From Nodosilinea nodulosa PCC 7104 (GTDB taxonomy: Bacteria > Cyanobacteriota > Cyanobacteriia > Phormidesmidales > Phormidesmidaceae), in assembly GCF_000309385.1 (NCBI RefSeq), contig NZ_JH976537.1:3518498-3582497 (forward strand): DNA of 64,000 bases, given 5' to 3'. This document shows, one piece after another, positions 24,930-34,589 of the stretch. The translations under genes were made by a program, and so were the position numbers. Each line of letters starts with the position of its first letter. The first letter of the stretch is position 1. The notes below the pieces were generated by a model. That model saw only the letters and a program-made list of their open reading frames with translations, was not told where the DNA came from and ran no database searches.

Positions 24930-26696
24930 ATGGTGGCAACTTCCTTAAATACTCTGGAAATGCCTCGACCCCAGCGGCCCCAGATCATTGTCTGCGGGCT
25001 AGGGCGCACCGGACTGCGGATTTTTAATCTGCTCCGGCAGCAGGGGGCCAGGGTGGTGGGGGTGAGCTATCATCCCATGCCAGGGATCGGCGGTGAGGTG
25101 GTGATTGGAGAGCTGCGATCGCCCACGACCCTGATTCAGGCCGGCATCCATCAGGCCCAAACCCTGGTGCTGGCCACCTCCGACGATGCCCTTAATTTGG
25201 CTATTTTGACCCAGGCGCGCATCCTCAACCCCAACATTCGCATCATCAACCGGCTGTTTAATATCAGCCTCGGCGAGCGCCTCGACCACACCCTACCCCA
25301 CCACGTCAGCCTCAGCTCTGCGGCCCTGGCCGCACCGCTGTTTGCCTTTGCGGCGCGGGGCAACCGAGCCATCGGCCAACTGCGCCTGTTCGACCTCACC
25401 TGGCCCATGTACGAAGAGGTCATTACCCCCCAGCACCCCTGGCACGGCAAGCCCCTCAAGGCGCTTTGGGACAACCGATCCCAGCTGCTCATTCACTACC
25501 ACTCGGCGCGCCGCCCCATCGATCTGGTGACGGCGGTGGTAACGGGGGAGGTGTTGGAGGTGGGCGATCGCATTGTGGTGGCGACCCAGCCCCAGCAGCC
25601 CATGCTCAAATCGCGGCAGATCGCTCAGTTTTGGCAGCGCCTGGTCGTCACCCTCGACCACGGTCGTCGCCGCGCCCGCGCCACGCTGCTGGTAATTTTG
25701 GCGTTGCTCATCACCATCGGGCTGGCCACCTTTACCTACCTGTGGAACAGCCTCAATACCAGCTGGGTAGATGCCCTGTATTTCTCGGTGGGCATGATTA
25801 CGGGAGCTGGGGGCCAAGAGCAGGTGGCCGAAAAAGGCTCTGCCGCCATCAAGGTGTTCACCGCCGTCATGATGCTGGTGGGAGCCGGGGTGATTGGCAT
25901 CTGCTACGCCCTGCTCAATGATTTTATTTTGGGATCCCACTTTCAGAGCCTGTGGAGCGTGGCCCGCATGCCTCGCCAGCACCACTACATTGTCTGTGGC
26001 TTAGGGGGGGTGGGCTATCGCATCGCGACGCATTTACAATCCACCGGTCACCAGGTCGTCGTCATAGAGCAAGATGCCAACAACCGCTTTTTGCCCTCGG
26101 TCAAGGCGCTCAAAATTCCGACTATCATTGCCGATGCCAACATGACCTCTACCCTTGAGACCGTCAATCTGGCCTCGGCCCAGGCTCTGCTGGTGGTCAC
26201 CAGTGACGACACCGTAAATCTGGAGATTGCCCTCACTGCGCGCAGCATTAGCCCCCAGGTCACCGCCGTGGTGCGCATCTACGACGCTGAGTTTGCCCAG
26301 CAGGTGCAGCAGGTCTTTGAGTTCGACCAGGTGCTCAGCCCCATGGATTTAGCCGCTCCTACCTTTGCCGCCGCCGCCCTGGGGGGCCGCATTCTCGGCA
26401 ACGGCATGGCTGGGGATCTGCTGTGGGTGGCGATCGCCACCCTGATCACGCCCAACCACCCTTTTTACAATCAGCCAATCCAGGCCGTAGCCCAGAGCGC
26501 CCACCTGGTCCCTCTCTATATCGAGAGCCGCGACGGTCAAGGCACAACCCTCAAAGGACCTCGCCCGATCCACGGCCATGATTTGCTCAACGTAACCCTC
26601 GCCGACGGCGACGTGCTCTATCTAACTATGCCCGCCAATCGCCTCGACTGCCTGCAATACAGCCCTGCATCAGTGACAGAGGAGATGAGGGGATGA
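24930..26696 (+). CDS. Two-RCK (TrkA-N) potassium-channel-like membrane protein
   Basis: 588 residues. RCK/TrkA-N domain 1 (about 16-215) has the Rossmann motif IIVCGLGRTGLRI. Two transmembrane helices follow (about 250-275 and 307-332) with a re-entrant pore loop between them (LYFSVGMITGAGG, about 283-295). RCK domain 2 (about 350-570) has YIVCGLGGVGYRI. The layout is that of a ligand-gated cation channel with RCK domains on both sides of the pore. The filter region lacks the canonical TVGYG of potassium channels, so ion selectivity is uncertain. The nucleotide bound by the RCK domains is probably NAD(H) or a di-nucleotide second messenger; this is family knowledge. Confidence 0.75.
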   Translation: MVATSLNTLEMPRPQRPQIIVCGLGRTGLRIFNLLRQQGARVVGVSYHPMPGIGGEVVIGELRSPTTLIQAGIHQAQTLVLATSDDALNLAILTQARILNPNIRIINRLFNISLGERLDHTLPHHVSLSSAALAAPLFAFAARGNRAIGQLRLFDLTWPMYEEVITPQHPWHGKPLKALWDNRSQLLIHYHSARRPIDLVTAVVTGEVLEVGDRIVVATQPQQPMLKSRQIAQFWQRLVVTLDHGRRRARATLLVILALLITIGLATFTYLWNSLNTSWVDALYFSVGMITGAGGQEQVAEKGSAAIKVFTAVMMLVGAGVIGICYALLNDFILGSHFQSLWSVARMPRQHHYIVCGLGGVGYRIATHLQSTGHQVVVIEQDANNRFLPSVKALKIPTIIADANMTSTLETVNLASAQALLVVTSDDTVNLEIALTARSISPQVTAVVRIYDAEFAQQVQQVFEFDQVLSPMDLAAPTFAAAALGGRILGNGMAGDLLWVAIATLITPNHPFYNQPIQAVAQSAHLVPLYIESRDGQGTTLKGPRPIHGHDLLNVTLADGDVLYLTMPANRLDCLQYSPASVTEEMRG

Positions 26697-26790
26697 GGGG
26701 ATGGGGAGATGGGGGGATGAGGGGCAGAACCAGGTTGAGAATGACTGCCGGGCTGGGGCGCTACAATACCCCCAGCAACTACCACACACC

Positions 26791-28296
26791 ATGGGGCGTA
26801 CACCCACCCTCACCTACGATCGCGGCACTCTCATTCTCCATCCGCCGCCGCGCGGCAAAACCTGGATCGACTTTGCCCACTGGGACGATCGCATTGAGAA
26901 ATTTCGCATTCCTGCCCAGCAGTACCGTGACCTGGTTGAGACTCTGCGGGCCGATCGGGTTGCGTTTGAGGATAGGGTTCACGCCTTTAACCCCCTGGCG
27001 CTGGATCCCCGCGTTTCTCTGAACCCCTATCCCCACCAGCAGGAAGCGCTCCAGGCTTGGATTGACCAGGGCTGGCGTGGAGTGGTGGTGCTGCCCACCG
27101 CCAGCGGCAAAACCTACCTGGCCCAAATGGCCATGCAGACCACGCCTCGGCCCACGCTGATCACCGTGCCCACCCTGGATCTCATGCACCAGTGGTATGC
27201 CCATCTCACGGCGGCGTTTCCCGATGTGGAGGTGGGGCTGCTGGGCGGTGGCTCTAAGGATCGCAGCCCCATTTTGGTGGCCACCTACGACAGCGCCGCT
27301 ATCCATGCCGAGAGCCTGGGCAACCAGTACGCCCTGCTGATCTGCGACGAGTGCCACCACCTGCCCAGCGACTTTAACCGGGTGATTGCCGAATATTCCA
27401 TCGCCCCCTACCGGCTGGGCCTCACCGCCACCCCCGATCGCGCCGACGGTCGCCACAGCGATCTCACCCAGCTGCTGGGGCCTGTGGTCTACCAAAAGTC
27501 AGCGGCGGATCTCTCGGGGGATGCCCTGGCTCCGTTTCGGATCGTGCCGATTAGCGTCAAGCTCTCCCAGGCCGAACGGGAGCGCTACGATCGGCTGCTC
27601 GATCAGCGCAACCGCTTTTTGCAGGAGGCCAACATCTGGCTCAGTTCGGCCCAGGGGTGGCAGCGGTTTGTGCGGGCCAGCGCCCAATCGGCCGGGGGGC
27701 GACGAGCAATGCTGGCTCACCGAGAAGCGCGGGCGATCGCCCTGGGCACGGAGGGCAAGCTGCGGGTACTGGCCGATCTGCTGGCCCAGCACTACCCCGA
27801 CCGCACCCTGATCTTTACCAACGACAACGCCACTGTTTACCAAATTTCCGAGACGTTTTTAATTCCCGCCATCACTCACCAAACGCCGGTCAAAGAGCGC
27901 CACGCCATTCTCCAGGCCTTTCGCAGCGGCGAGTACCCCACGCTGGTCGTCAGCCACGTGCTCAACGAAGGGGTCGATGTGCCCGAGGCGCGGGTGGCCA
28001 TTTTGCTCTCGGGCAGCGGTTCAGTGCGCGAGTACGTGCAGCGGCTCGGACGCATCCTGCGCAAGGGCAGCGGTGACAAGCAGGCGGTACTCTACGAAGT
28101 GGTAGCCGAAGCAACCACCGAAGAAGCCATCTCTAGCCGCCGTCGCCAGGGGGTACAGCATCGAGGTGACCAGCCGCGTCAGCTGGAGCTGGTGCCAGTC
28201 AAGCCAGTTTATCCAACCGATTTGCCAACCTTACCCAGGGCTGCCGAACCTGAGGGAAGGTTGGGCTCAGCGGATCCCGCGATCGAATCCTCCTGA
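26791..28296 (+). CDS. XPB/Rad25-like superfamily 2 DNA helicase
   Basis: 501 residues from the ATG at 26791; the open frame extends upstream into a G-rich repeat and is not used. Helicase motifs are in order: I PTASGKT (about 107), II DECHH (about 186), III TATP (about 213), V/VI NEGVDVPEA and QRLGRILRKG (about 395-430). The fold resembles archaeal and bacterial XPB proteins involved in nucleotide excision repair or transcription-coupled DNA handling. A glutamine/arginine-rich tail follows. It begins 94 bp after the channel gene. Confidence 0.85.
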   Translation: MGRTPTLTYDRGTLILHPPPRGKTWIDFAHWDDRIEKFRIPAQQYRDLVETLRADRVAFEDRVHAFNPLALDPRVSLNPYPHQQEALQAWIDQGWRGVVVLPTASGKTYLAQMAMQTTPRPTLITVPTLDLMHQWYAHLTAAFPDVEVGLLGGGSKDRSPILVATYDSAAIHAESLGNQYALLICDECHHLPSDFNRVIAEYSIAPYRLGLTATPDRADGRHSDLTQLLGPVVYQKSAADLSGDALAPFRIVPISVKLSQAERERYDRLLDQRNRFLQEANIWLSSAQGWQRFVRASAQSAGGRRAMLAHREARAIALGTEGKLRVLADLLAQHYPDRTLIFTNDNATVYQISETFLIPAITHQTPVKERHAILQAFRSGEYPTLVVSHVLNEGVDVPEARVAILLSGSGSVREYVQRLGRILRKGSGDKQAVLYEVVAEATTEEAISSRRRQGVQHRGDQPRQLELVPVKPVYPTDLPTLPRAAEPEGRLGSADPAIESS

Positions 28297-28777
28297 CCGC
28301 AGTTAGGTGGCAGCCGATTGTGCCACCGGCCTCTAGATAACCGATTCCTCCGCAAATCTACGGAAGGCCGTTTGGCGAGCCTTTCATCGAACCGGAGCAC
28401 CTTGCTTACCCACCCCATTCGCCCTCGGCTTAACAATTGTTCCTGCTTTGCGTATGATCCCAAAGAAGTGGCTATAGTTCCGTCCAGAAAGTCGCTCAGC
28501 CGCTATCTTAGTAATAGGTTAAGGTCTTGCTAGGTCAGGGCTGAGGGCGCTAGCGTCTAAGGCTGAAATCTGGGCTTTATCCACAGCTTATTGCCAGGCT
28601 TAGGTATCTTGGGCTTCCCCCCACAGCCCTTATATTCCTAATAATTGTTCTGGCTATCGCTAGGGAGCAGAGCCAATTGCTGAGCGTTTTTGGCCCTTCT
28701 GAGTCGGTTTTTCGCAGTTTGTGCGGCGATCGCGTCCTTGCCTACTGTATCCATTTTTACGTCCCTTGTCTTCGTCC
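28297..28777. other. Intergenic region with hairpin
   Basis: About 480 bp. GGTGGCA-loop-TGCCACC (about 28305-28326) is a likely terminator or RNA hairpin after the helicase gene, though no T-run follows. No gene is supported in the rest; it should contain the promoter of the next gene. Confidence 0.5.
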
Positions 28778-29479
28778 ATGAGTCAACTGTTTGCCACGGC
28801 CCTGCTACTTACCCTCGGTGCTGGTTCAGCGGGGTTGTTTGCCGTATCCAATCAGCCCACCCTGGCCAGATCCTCGGGCCCTGGCCCCATGCAGGCGGGT
28901 CTTTTACGGTCTGGTGCTGCGGTATCTGCCCTGGCTGGCTACCTGGCCCAGGTCGAGCCTGAAGCTACCTCGACTGACCAGCCCCAGGCGGGTGAGGCGA
29001 TCGCGGCGAATATTTGCGCCAATCTGCCCGACTGGCAGCGCCCCTCCGACCTGGCCCAAATCAAGCAGCTAGAGTCTATGCCTGGCTATGGCGAAGCGCT
29101 CCAGAGCGATCCCCTGGCGGAACTGGCCAAAGCGTGGTGGAGCAACGAGTTCTTTTCATTCACCACCTACGGTCTCAGCGCCCGCACTGACCCCCTCTAT
29201 CTGTCTGGGGTATGGACGGCCATGGATGATACCTGGGGCTGCTACAGTGCTGACCAGCCCGAACAAATCAACCGGGGAGAACTGGCGGAGCTGTGGCTGC
29301 TGCACCATCGCCTGGTCAACCTCGTCTGGCAAGATGAGCATTACCTGGCCACGGTAGAACCAACGGATACAGGCCTCCAGCTAGTCCAATTTCCTCGGCG
29401 AGAGCACAATCAGGGCTTGCCCCTCAGCATTGTGACTACAACCGGGCAGGCCCTCGCTGTCATGTCGGGAGACTGGTAG
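28778..29479 (+). CDS. Hypothetical exported protein
   Basis: 233 residues from the ATG at 28778; a GTG at 28721 would add 19 residues before a normal signal peptide. The N-terminus MSQLFATALLLTLGAGSAGLF is a hydrophobic signal segment, with cleavage possible after the following ARS or similar. The mature part is unrecognised, with Trp/Tyr-rich segments (AKAWWSNEFFSFTTYGL, then GVWTAMDDTWGCYS). It is probably periplasmic. A strong hairpin terminator follows. Confidence 0.65.
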   Translation: MSQLFATALLLTLGAGSAGLFAVSNQPTLARSSGPGPMQAGLLRSGAAVSALAGYLAQVEPEATSTDQPQAGEAIAANICANLPDWQRPSDLAQIKQLESMPGYGEALQSDPLAELAKAWWSNEFFSFTTYGLSARTDPLYLSGVWTAMDDTWGCYSADQPEQINRGELAELWLLHHRLVNLVWQDEHYLATVEPTDTGLQLVQFPRREHNQGLPLSIVTTTGQALAVMSGDW

Positions 29480-29510
29480 AGCTAAACAGCCCACAATGGG
29501 CTTCTACTAA

Positions 29511-29545
29511 AACACCCCTGGCGCTGTAAACCAGGGGTGTTATTT
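29511..29545 (+). terminator. Intrinsic terminator
   Basis: AACACCCCTGG (29511-29521) pairs perfectly with CCAGGGGTGTT (29531-29541) over a 9-base loop. It lies 32 bp after the exported protein gene and before the convergent secG, so it may serve both. Confidence 0.8.
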
Positions 29546-29633
29546 CATCAATAAATTCACAAATTCTGCGCAGTCCCGCGCAGCCCGGTAGATATAGCTG
29601 TTGAGAACTATACCCAGGGTGCGTGAGGAGGCG

Positions 29634-29888
29634 TTAGCCGACGGGAGGGGTTGCCGCCCCATATAGCCAGGGTGCGCTGAGCACCACGGTAAGGCCCATA
29701 AACAGCACGGTCAGCGTCCAGGTAACGCGATTGAGGGTTGTTTCGGCGCTTTTGGTGCTGGTAAACAGCTGAGCCTGGCCGCCTAACCCGCCCAAGCCGT
29801 CGCCCTTGGGGCTGTGCAGCAGCACCAGAGCCGTCAGACCAACGGCGGAAACCATCCAGATAACCTTCAAAATTGTGATAACTAGCAT
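29634..29888 (-). CDS. secG: Preprotein translocase subunit SecG
   Basis: 84 residues, usual for the family. Two hydrophobic helices (about 3-24 and 55-75) flank a Gly/Gln-rich loop (HSPKGDGLGGLGGQAQLF) that is the hallmark of SecG. It forms the SecYEG protein-conducting channel in plasma and thylakoid membranes, raising translocation efficiency. It is read in the same direction as gpmI, which lies upstream of it beyond neither an overlap nor a shared gap: the coding order on the minus strand is gpmI then secG, about 150 bp apart. Confidence 0.9.
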   Translation of the reverse strand: MLVITILKVIWMVSAVGLTALVLLHSPKGDGLGGLGGQAQLFTSTKSAETTLNRVTWTLTVLFMGLTVVLSAPWLYGAATPPVG

Positions 29889-30035
29889 CGCGTTCTTAGA
29901 CTAACCTGCTCAAGATAATGGGGAGGGCGGCGGGCCAACCTCAGCCAGTATGAATAGCCCAATCTTCACTATACCCTACGGGTTGGGGCATTAGCGCTGC
30001 CGGGCCTGCGGCTAGGCTTGCTACCCAGGGATCGC

Positions 30036-31634
30036 CTAGATGGACAGCTTTACCGGGGTGCGGTTGTTGCGAATCTCTACGTCGGCGGGAAGGAACATCG
30101 ATCGCCCCGTCATCTCCTGGGGCTGGGGCAGCCCTAAAATTTGCAAAATAGTCGGGGCAATGTCAGATAGCCTGCCATCTTGCCGCAGATTGACGTCGCC
30201 GCCGTAGGCGGGCACCTTGAGCTTTTCCCCTTCGACCAGGATAAAGGGTACGGGGTTGGTGGTGTGGGCCGTCCAGGGCTTGTGGTTTTCGTCCCACATC
30301 AGCTCGGCGTTGCCGTGGTCGGCAATGATGATGGCCGTCCCCCCCGCCTTGCCAATGCTGTTGATCAGCTGACCCAGCTGGTGGTCAACGGCCTGGAGAG
30401 CGGTCACGGTGGCCTCCATCTGTCCGGTGTGGCCCACCATGTCGGGGTTGGCGTAGTTGATCACCACCAGGGAGTAGATGCCTTTTTCAATGGCGGCGAT
30501 CGCGGTTTGGGTGACGGCCTCTGCCGACATCGCTGGGGCTCTGTCGTAGGTGGCTACCATGGGGCTAGACACCAGCTCCCGGTCTTCGCCTTCCAAGGGT
30601 TCTTCCAGACCGCCGTTAAAAAAGTAGGTGACGTGGGCGTACTTTTCGGTCTCGGCGGTGCGAAACTGCCTGAGCCCGTGGTTAGCCACCACTTCCCCCA
30701 AAATGTTGCTCAGGTTTTGGGGCTGAAACGCCACCTTTACCGGCATTTCCGGGTCGTACTGGGTCATGGTGACAAAGCTCAAAGGCGCCACAAGCTCCCG
30801 CTCAAAGCCCTTAAAGTTGGGATCGACCAGGGCCTGGGTGAGCTGCCGCGCCCGGTCGGGGCGAAAGTTAAAGAAGATAACGCCGTCTTCGGGCGCGATC
30901 GCCCCTGGGGCCAGCCGCACCGGCTCTACAAATTCATCGTTGATCTCCTGGTCGTAGGAGGCCAGGAGGGCTTCCATCGCCGTTTGGCCGCTGCCCTGGC
31001 CAGGATCGGTCATCACCCGGTAGGCCTTTTCCACCCGATCCCAGCGGTTGTCGCGATCCATGGCATAGTAGCGACCGCTGAGGGTAACCAGTCGGCCCAA
31101 GCCGAGCTTATCGACGAAATCCTGAATCTTTTGCACCGCCACCTTGCCCTCGGTAGGCTTGGTGTCGCGTCCGTCGGTGATGACGTGAATGCAGACCTGA
31201 TCGATGTCCTGGGCTTTGGCCATCTCTAGGAGGCCGAAGAGGTGAGACAGGTGGGAGTGCACCCCGCCCTCGGAGCACAGCCCCACCAGGTGCAGCTTGC
31301 TGTTGCGGTAGCGGACTGCCTGGCAGACCTCTAGCAGAGCCTCATTTTCTTGCAGGGTACCGTCTTCCACCGCATCCGAAATGCGGACCAATTCCTGGGG
31401 CACAATGCGCCCGGCCCCGATGTTGAGGTGACCCACTTCAGAATTTCCCATCTGACCATCGGGTAGCCCCACATCTTTGCCCGATGTGCGAATTAGGGTG
31501 TGGGGATAGGCGGCCCACAGACTATCCATAACCGGAGTCTTTGCGGCAGCTACGGCATTGCCGTCGGCATTCTCCCGATATCCCCAGCCGTCGAGAATAA
31601 TGAGCACCATCGGCGGGATTGACGCTTGACTCAT
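30036..31634 (-). CDS. gpmI: Phosphoglycerate mutase, 2,3-bisphosphoglycerate-independent
   Basis: 532 residues. It interconverts 3- and 2-phosphoglycerate using two manganese ions and a phosphoserine. Visible marks: LIILDGWGYRE (metal-binding Asp), MGNSEVGHLNIGAGR with the catalytic Ser (about 63-77), CIHVITDGRDT, FNFRPDRARQ, NYANPDMVGHTG, IIADHGNAE and AHTTNPVPFI supplying the remaining metal ligands. The length and motif set are complete. secG follows on the same strand 147 bp downstream, a neighbourhood common in cyanobacteria. Confidence 0.95.
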   Translation of the reverse strand: MSQASIPPMVLIILDGWGYRENADGNAVAAAKTPVMDSLWAAYPHTLIRTSGKDVGLPDGQMGNSEVGHLNIGAGRIVPQELVRISDAVEDGTLQENEALLEVCQAVRYRNSKLHLVGLCSEGGVHSHLSHLFGLLEMAKAQDIDQVCIHVITDGRDTKPTEGKVAVQKIQDFVDKLGLGRLVTLSGRYYAMDRDNRWDRVEKAYRVMTDPGQGSGQTAMEALLASYDQEINDEFVEPVRLAPGAIAPEDGVIFFNFRPDRARQLTQALVDPNFKGFERELVAPLSFVTMTQYDPEMPVKVAFQPQNLSNILGEVVANHGLRQFRTAETEKYAHVTYFFNGGLEEPLEGEDRELVSSPMVATYDRAPAMSAEAVTQTAIAAIEKGIYSLVVINYANPDMVGHTGQMEATVTALQAVDHQLGQLINSIGKAGGTAIIIADHGNAELMWDENHKPWTAHTTNPVPFILVEGEKLKVPAYGGDVNLRQDGRLSDIAPTILQILGLPQPQEMTGRSMFLPADVEIRNNRTPVKLSI

Positions 31635-31914
31635 GGGTGAAAATCCTTGGGATTTGGACTAACGTCTCGGCGATCATACCATCCGGAAAATTAGCCCCGA
31701 TTCTGAGCCAGGGCAGCGCCAGGATGGCGATTGTGACAACTACGCAAGTCAAAAAGCTGCGCTACAGGAATATTTAAAACCTGATCAAATGAGGCAGAAC
31801 CTCACCTGAAGATCCAACTACTGCGATCTAAACCCGCTTTTCAACCCGGCGGTAGAGCCACGAGATCCACTTAAGCAAGATTTTTTATAAAAGGCATATT
31901 ACTCTACAACTGCG
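31635..31914. other. Intergenic region
   Basis: About 280 bp between the ABC-F gene stop and the gpmI start, both minus strand. It should hold the gpmI promoter. AT-rich near 31870-31910; no gene seen. Confidence 0.4.
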
Positions 31915-33624
31915 TCATTTTGTAGCACCGGCCTTGCGCTTGGTCTGCTGCTGTTTGCGTTTGGCCTCGGCCTTGGCTTTTTTCTCGGCCTCCAAGGCTG
32001 CCCGCTGGGCGGCTTCGGCCTCTTCGGCTACTTTGTCGAGATAGTAGTGGTAGTCGCCCCGGTACAGGCGCAGTTCGCCGTCGCGAATCTCGACAATTTT
32101 GGTGGCCACGCGGGAGATAAAGTAGCGATCGTGGGAGACCAGCAGCACGGTACCGTCGTAGTGCTGAAGGGCTTCTTCCAGCATTTCTTTGGCGGGAATA
32201 TCCAGGTGGTTGGTGGGCTCGTCGAGCATCATTAGGTTGGCGGGGCGCAGCAACATTTTGGCCAGGGCCAGGCGGGCTTTTTCGCCACCGCTGAGGGCCT
32301 TGACCTGCTTAAAGGCCATGTCGCCAGTGAACAAAAACCGCCCTAGCAGGGTGCGGACTTCTTCGTTAGTCCAGTCGGGCACTTCGTCGTGGATGGTGGC
32401 AATCACGGTTTTCTCGAGATCGAGCGCCTCGGCCTGGTTCTGCTCGAAGTAGCTGGGGATCACGTTGTGGTTGCCCACCTCAACCTTGCCGTCGGTGGGG
32501 GGTTCTAGTCCGGCAATCATGCGCAGCAGGGTCGACTTGCCCGCGCCGTTGTGGCCCAAAAAGGCAATGCGATCGCCCCGCTCAATTAGCAGGTTGGCCC
32601 CCAGAAACAAGATCTTGTCGTCGTAGCTGTGGGTGAGATCTTCAATGGTGACCACCTCGCGCCCGCTGCGGGGGGCGGGGGGAAAGCGAAAGTGCAGAGT
32701 GCGCACGCTGCCGGTGGGGGCCTCAATGCGCTCGACTTTTTCGAGCTGCTTTTCGCGGCTTTTGGCCTGGGTGCTGCGGGTGGCGCTAGCCCGAAAGCGA
32801 TCGACAAAGGCCTGCTGCTTGGCAATTTCCTTCTGCTGGCGCTCAAAGGTGCTGAGCTGGGCGGCTAGGCTTTCTTCTTTTTGGGTCAAATACGCGGTGT
32901 AGTTGCCCAGGTAGGTGGTCGAAACGCCCCGCTCGGTTTCGACAATCTGGGTGCAGAGGCGATCGAGAAACTCCCGGTCGTGGGAGACAATTACCATGGG
33001 GGTGGTGAGCTTTTTGAGGTAGCCCTCCAGCCACTCAATGGTGTCGAGGTCGAGGTGGTTGGTAGGCTCGTCGAGCAGCAGCACGTCGGGGGCTTGCAGC
33101 AATATTTTGCCCAGACCCATGCGCATCTGCCAGCCGCCGCTAAACTCGCTGACGTAGCGATCGCCGTCGGCCGCCTCAAACCCCATCTCGGGCAAAATTT
33201 TCTCGATTTGCGACTCCAGCCCGTAGCCGCCCAGGGCATCAAAGCGCCGCTGGAGCTTGTCTAACTCGTGGATTAGACGATCTAGCTCGTCGGGGTCGGC
33301 GGTCTCCATCAGAGTTGGAATGTGGTGCAGCTTGGACTGCACATCGTTGGCCTCTTTAAATACTGTCCAGAACTCGTCGCGCACGGTATGGCTGGGGTCG
33401 ACCTCAAACTCCTGGGACAGGTAGGCGATCTTGAGGTCGGCGGGGCGAATGATGGTGCCCGTGGTGGGTTCGATTTTGCCCGTGATGATTTTGAGCTGGG
33501 TCGATTTGCCCGCGCCGTTGACGCCCACCAGGCCAATGCGATCGCCCGGCTTCACCTCCCAGTTCACGTCCTTGAGAACCTCCCCAGTGGGATAAATCTT
33601 GCTGATGTGCTCTAAACGCAGCAT
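31915..33624 (-). CDS. ABC-F family ATP-binding protein
   Basis: 569 residues from the ATG at 33624, which has GGAG seven bases upstream; a TTG at 33636 lies inside that ribosome site and is unlikely. Two ABC domains: Walker A GVNGAGKST and GHNGAGKST, signatures FSGGWQMRMGL and LSGGEKARLAL, Walker B LLLDEPTNHLD and MMLDEPTNHLD. A long charged linker (about 235-310) joins them. There are no membrane segments. ABC-F proteins act on ribosomes as translation factors or ribosome protectors. The C-terminal coiled tail is rich in Lys, Ala and Glu. Its exact subfamily (Uup, EttA-like) is not decided. Confidence 0.9.
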   Translation of the reverse strand: MLRLEHISKIYPTGEVLKDVNWEVKPGDRIGLVGVNGAGKSTQLKIITGKIEPTTGTIIRPADLKIAYLSQEFEVDPSHTVRDEFWTVFKEANDVQSKLHHIPTLMETADPDELDRLIHELDKLQRRFDALGGYGLESQIEKILPEMGFEAADGDRYVSEFSGGWQMRMGLGKILLQAPDVLLLDEPTNHLDLDTIEWLEGYLKKLTTPMVIVSHDREFLDRLCTQIVETERGVSTTYLGNYTAYLTQKEESLAAQLSTFERQQKEIAKQQAFVDRFRASATRSTQAKSREKQLEKVERIEAPTGSVRTLHFRFPPAPRSGREVVTIEDLTHSYDDKILFLGANLLIERGDRIAFLGHNGAGKSTLLRMIAGLEPPTDGKVEVGNHNVIPSYFEQNQAEALDLEKTVIATIHDEVPDWTNEEVRTLLGRFLFTGDMAFKQVKALSGGEKARLALAKMLLRPANLMMLDEPTNHLDIPAKEMLEEALQHYDGTVLLVSHDRYFISRVATKIVEIRDGELRLYRGDYHYYLDKVAEEAEAAQRAALEAEKKAKAEAKRKQQQTKRKAGATK

Positions 33625-33780
33625 GGGCGGCTCCAAAGGCAGACTTCAACGGACGGGAAGTAAACGAATCTTTACCAAAGGTAACGAAAAATGGGGCCAG
33701 GTTGTTTACTTCTGCGCTATCTAGCTAATTCATCCCTCAGAGAAAAATTAGTTCCCAAGCCTCAACGAAACAGGAGCACA

Positions 33781-33808
33781 AAAAAGGACGCAGCACTGCT
33801 GCGTCCCG
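33781..33808 (-). terminator. Intrinsic terminator
   Basis: GGACGCAGCA (33787-33796) and TGCTGCGTCC (33798-33807) form a perfect 10-bp stem. On the minus strand it is followed by TTTTTT. It terminates the 34292-33876 gene. Confidence 0.85.
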
Positions 33809-33875
33809 ATTGATTCATTGGCGGGGCTTAAGGGCTGTCATCAACTAGTTGCTGATGGCCCAAAAATCACGTTGA

Positions 33876-34292
33876 CTACTTCTTAATGTCCTTGGCCATT
33901 TTGCGGAACATGTCGAGGTTGGTATCAACCTTGCGACGCTCGGCGCTGGCATCCTTTTTGACGGCGGGTTGGGAGGAAACCTCAGAAGGGGCCAGCTTCT
34001 CCACAGAAAGGCCCTGATCCTGAAGCCGTTTGGCTTCTAAAGCCGAAATCTGCCGAATGCTTTCTTTTTCTCCGGTTTCGCCCCGCTTTTTGGCGTAGGT
34101 GCGCCGCACAGTCTTGGAGGATCGCATGTACTCTATGTTCCCATAGCTCTTGGCATCGTCCTCGTTCAGGAAGTACGCTCCTCCAACCTGCTTGATGGTG
34201 GGCTGCTGAGGCTTGGGCTGCCGCACGGAGCGGGCTGATTCCCCGGGATTCTTAGGTTTGCCGCCAAACAGCCCGCGAATAAATCCAGTCAT
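33876..34292 (-). CDS. Conserved hypothetical protein, highly charged
   Basis: 138 residues from the ATG at 34292, with GGAG upstream; the frame extends to 34352 but that start lacks support. The N-terminus MTGFIRGLFGGKPK is amphipathic, and the rest is rich in Lys, Arg, Glu and Ser with little hydrophobic core (SARSVRQPKPQQPTI, then GGAYFLNEDDAKSYGNIEYMR). The YFL...DDAKSYG segment looks like the conserved heart of a small cyanobacterial family. Function is unknown. It is a single-gene unit ending at a strong terminator. Confidence 0.7.
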   Translation of the reverse strand: MTGFIRGLFGGKPKNPGESARSVRQPKPQQPTIKQVGGAYFLNEDDAKSYGNIEYMRSSKTVRRTYAKKRGETGEKESIRQISALEAKRLQDQGLSVEKLAPSEVSSQPAVKKDASAERRKVDTNLDMFRKMAKDIKK

Positions 34293-34589
34293 GAAGCTCT
34301 CCTGCGTCTGTAGATAGTAGGGTCGAATAAACCAAGTCCGCAGGCAAAGCACCCTTGCACAGGGCAGATGGCCAGACTGGACTTAGCTGAAGGTTTGTTA
34401 ACTACCATGTTAACTTTTGTTGGGAGAAAAGTAGGAGTCAGATTAGAAGGCCTGATTTTGCGGCAGGTTGCCCATTTATGAGAGCGGTCTGCCCGTCAAG
34501 TCGCCGTGACGTATTGTCGGTCGAGCATTCGAGCGGAGCAATGGCAAAGAAATACTAGAGTGGGTAAGAATCTTTTACGGCCTGTTTCC

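Noticed and set aside
25293-25985. Long minus-strand frames opposite the channel gene
   Set aside because: Antisense shadows in GC-rich coding DNA, with no motif and no ribosome site.
26701-26790. N-terminal extension of the helicase gene
   Set aside because: It translates a G-rich repeat (GATGGGGAGATGGGG); the ATG at 26791 matches the start of the conserved part.
30180-31229. 349-residue plus-strand frame opposite gpmI
   Set aside because: Antisense to a fully conserved gpmI; composition is that of a mirrored frame, rich in His, Val and Gly.
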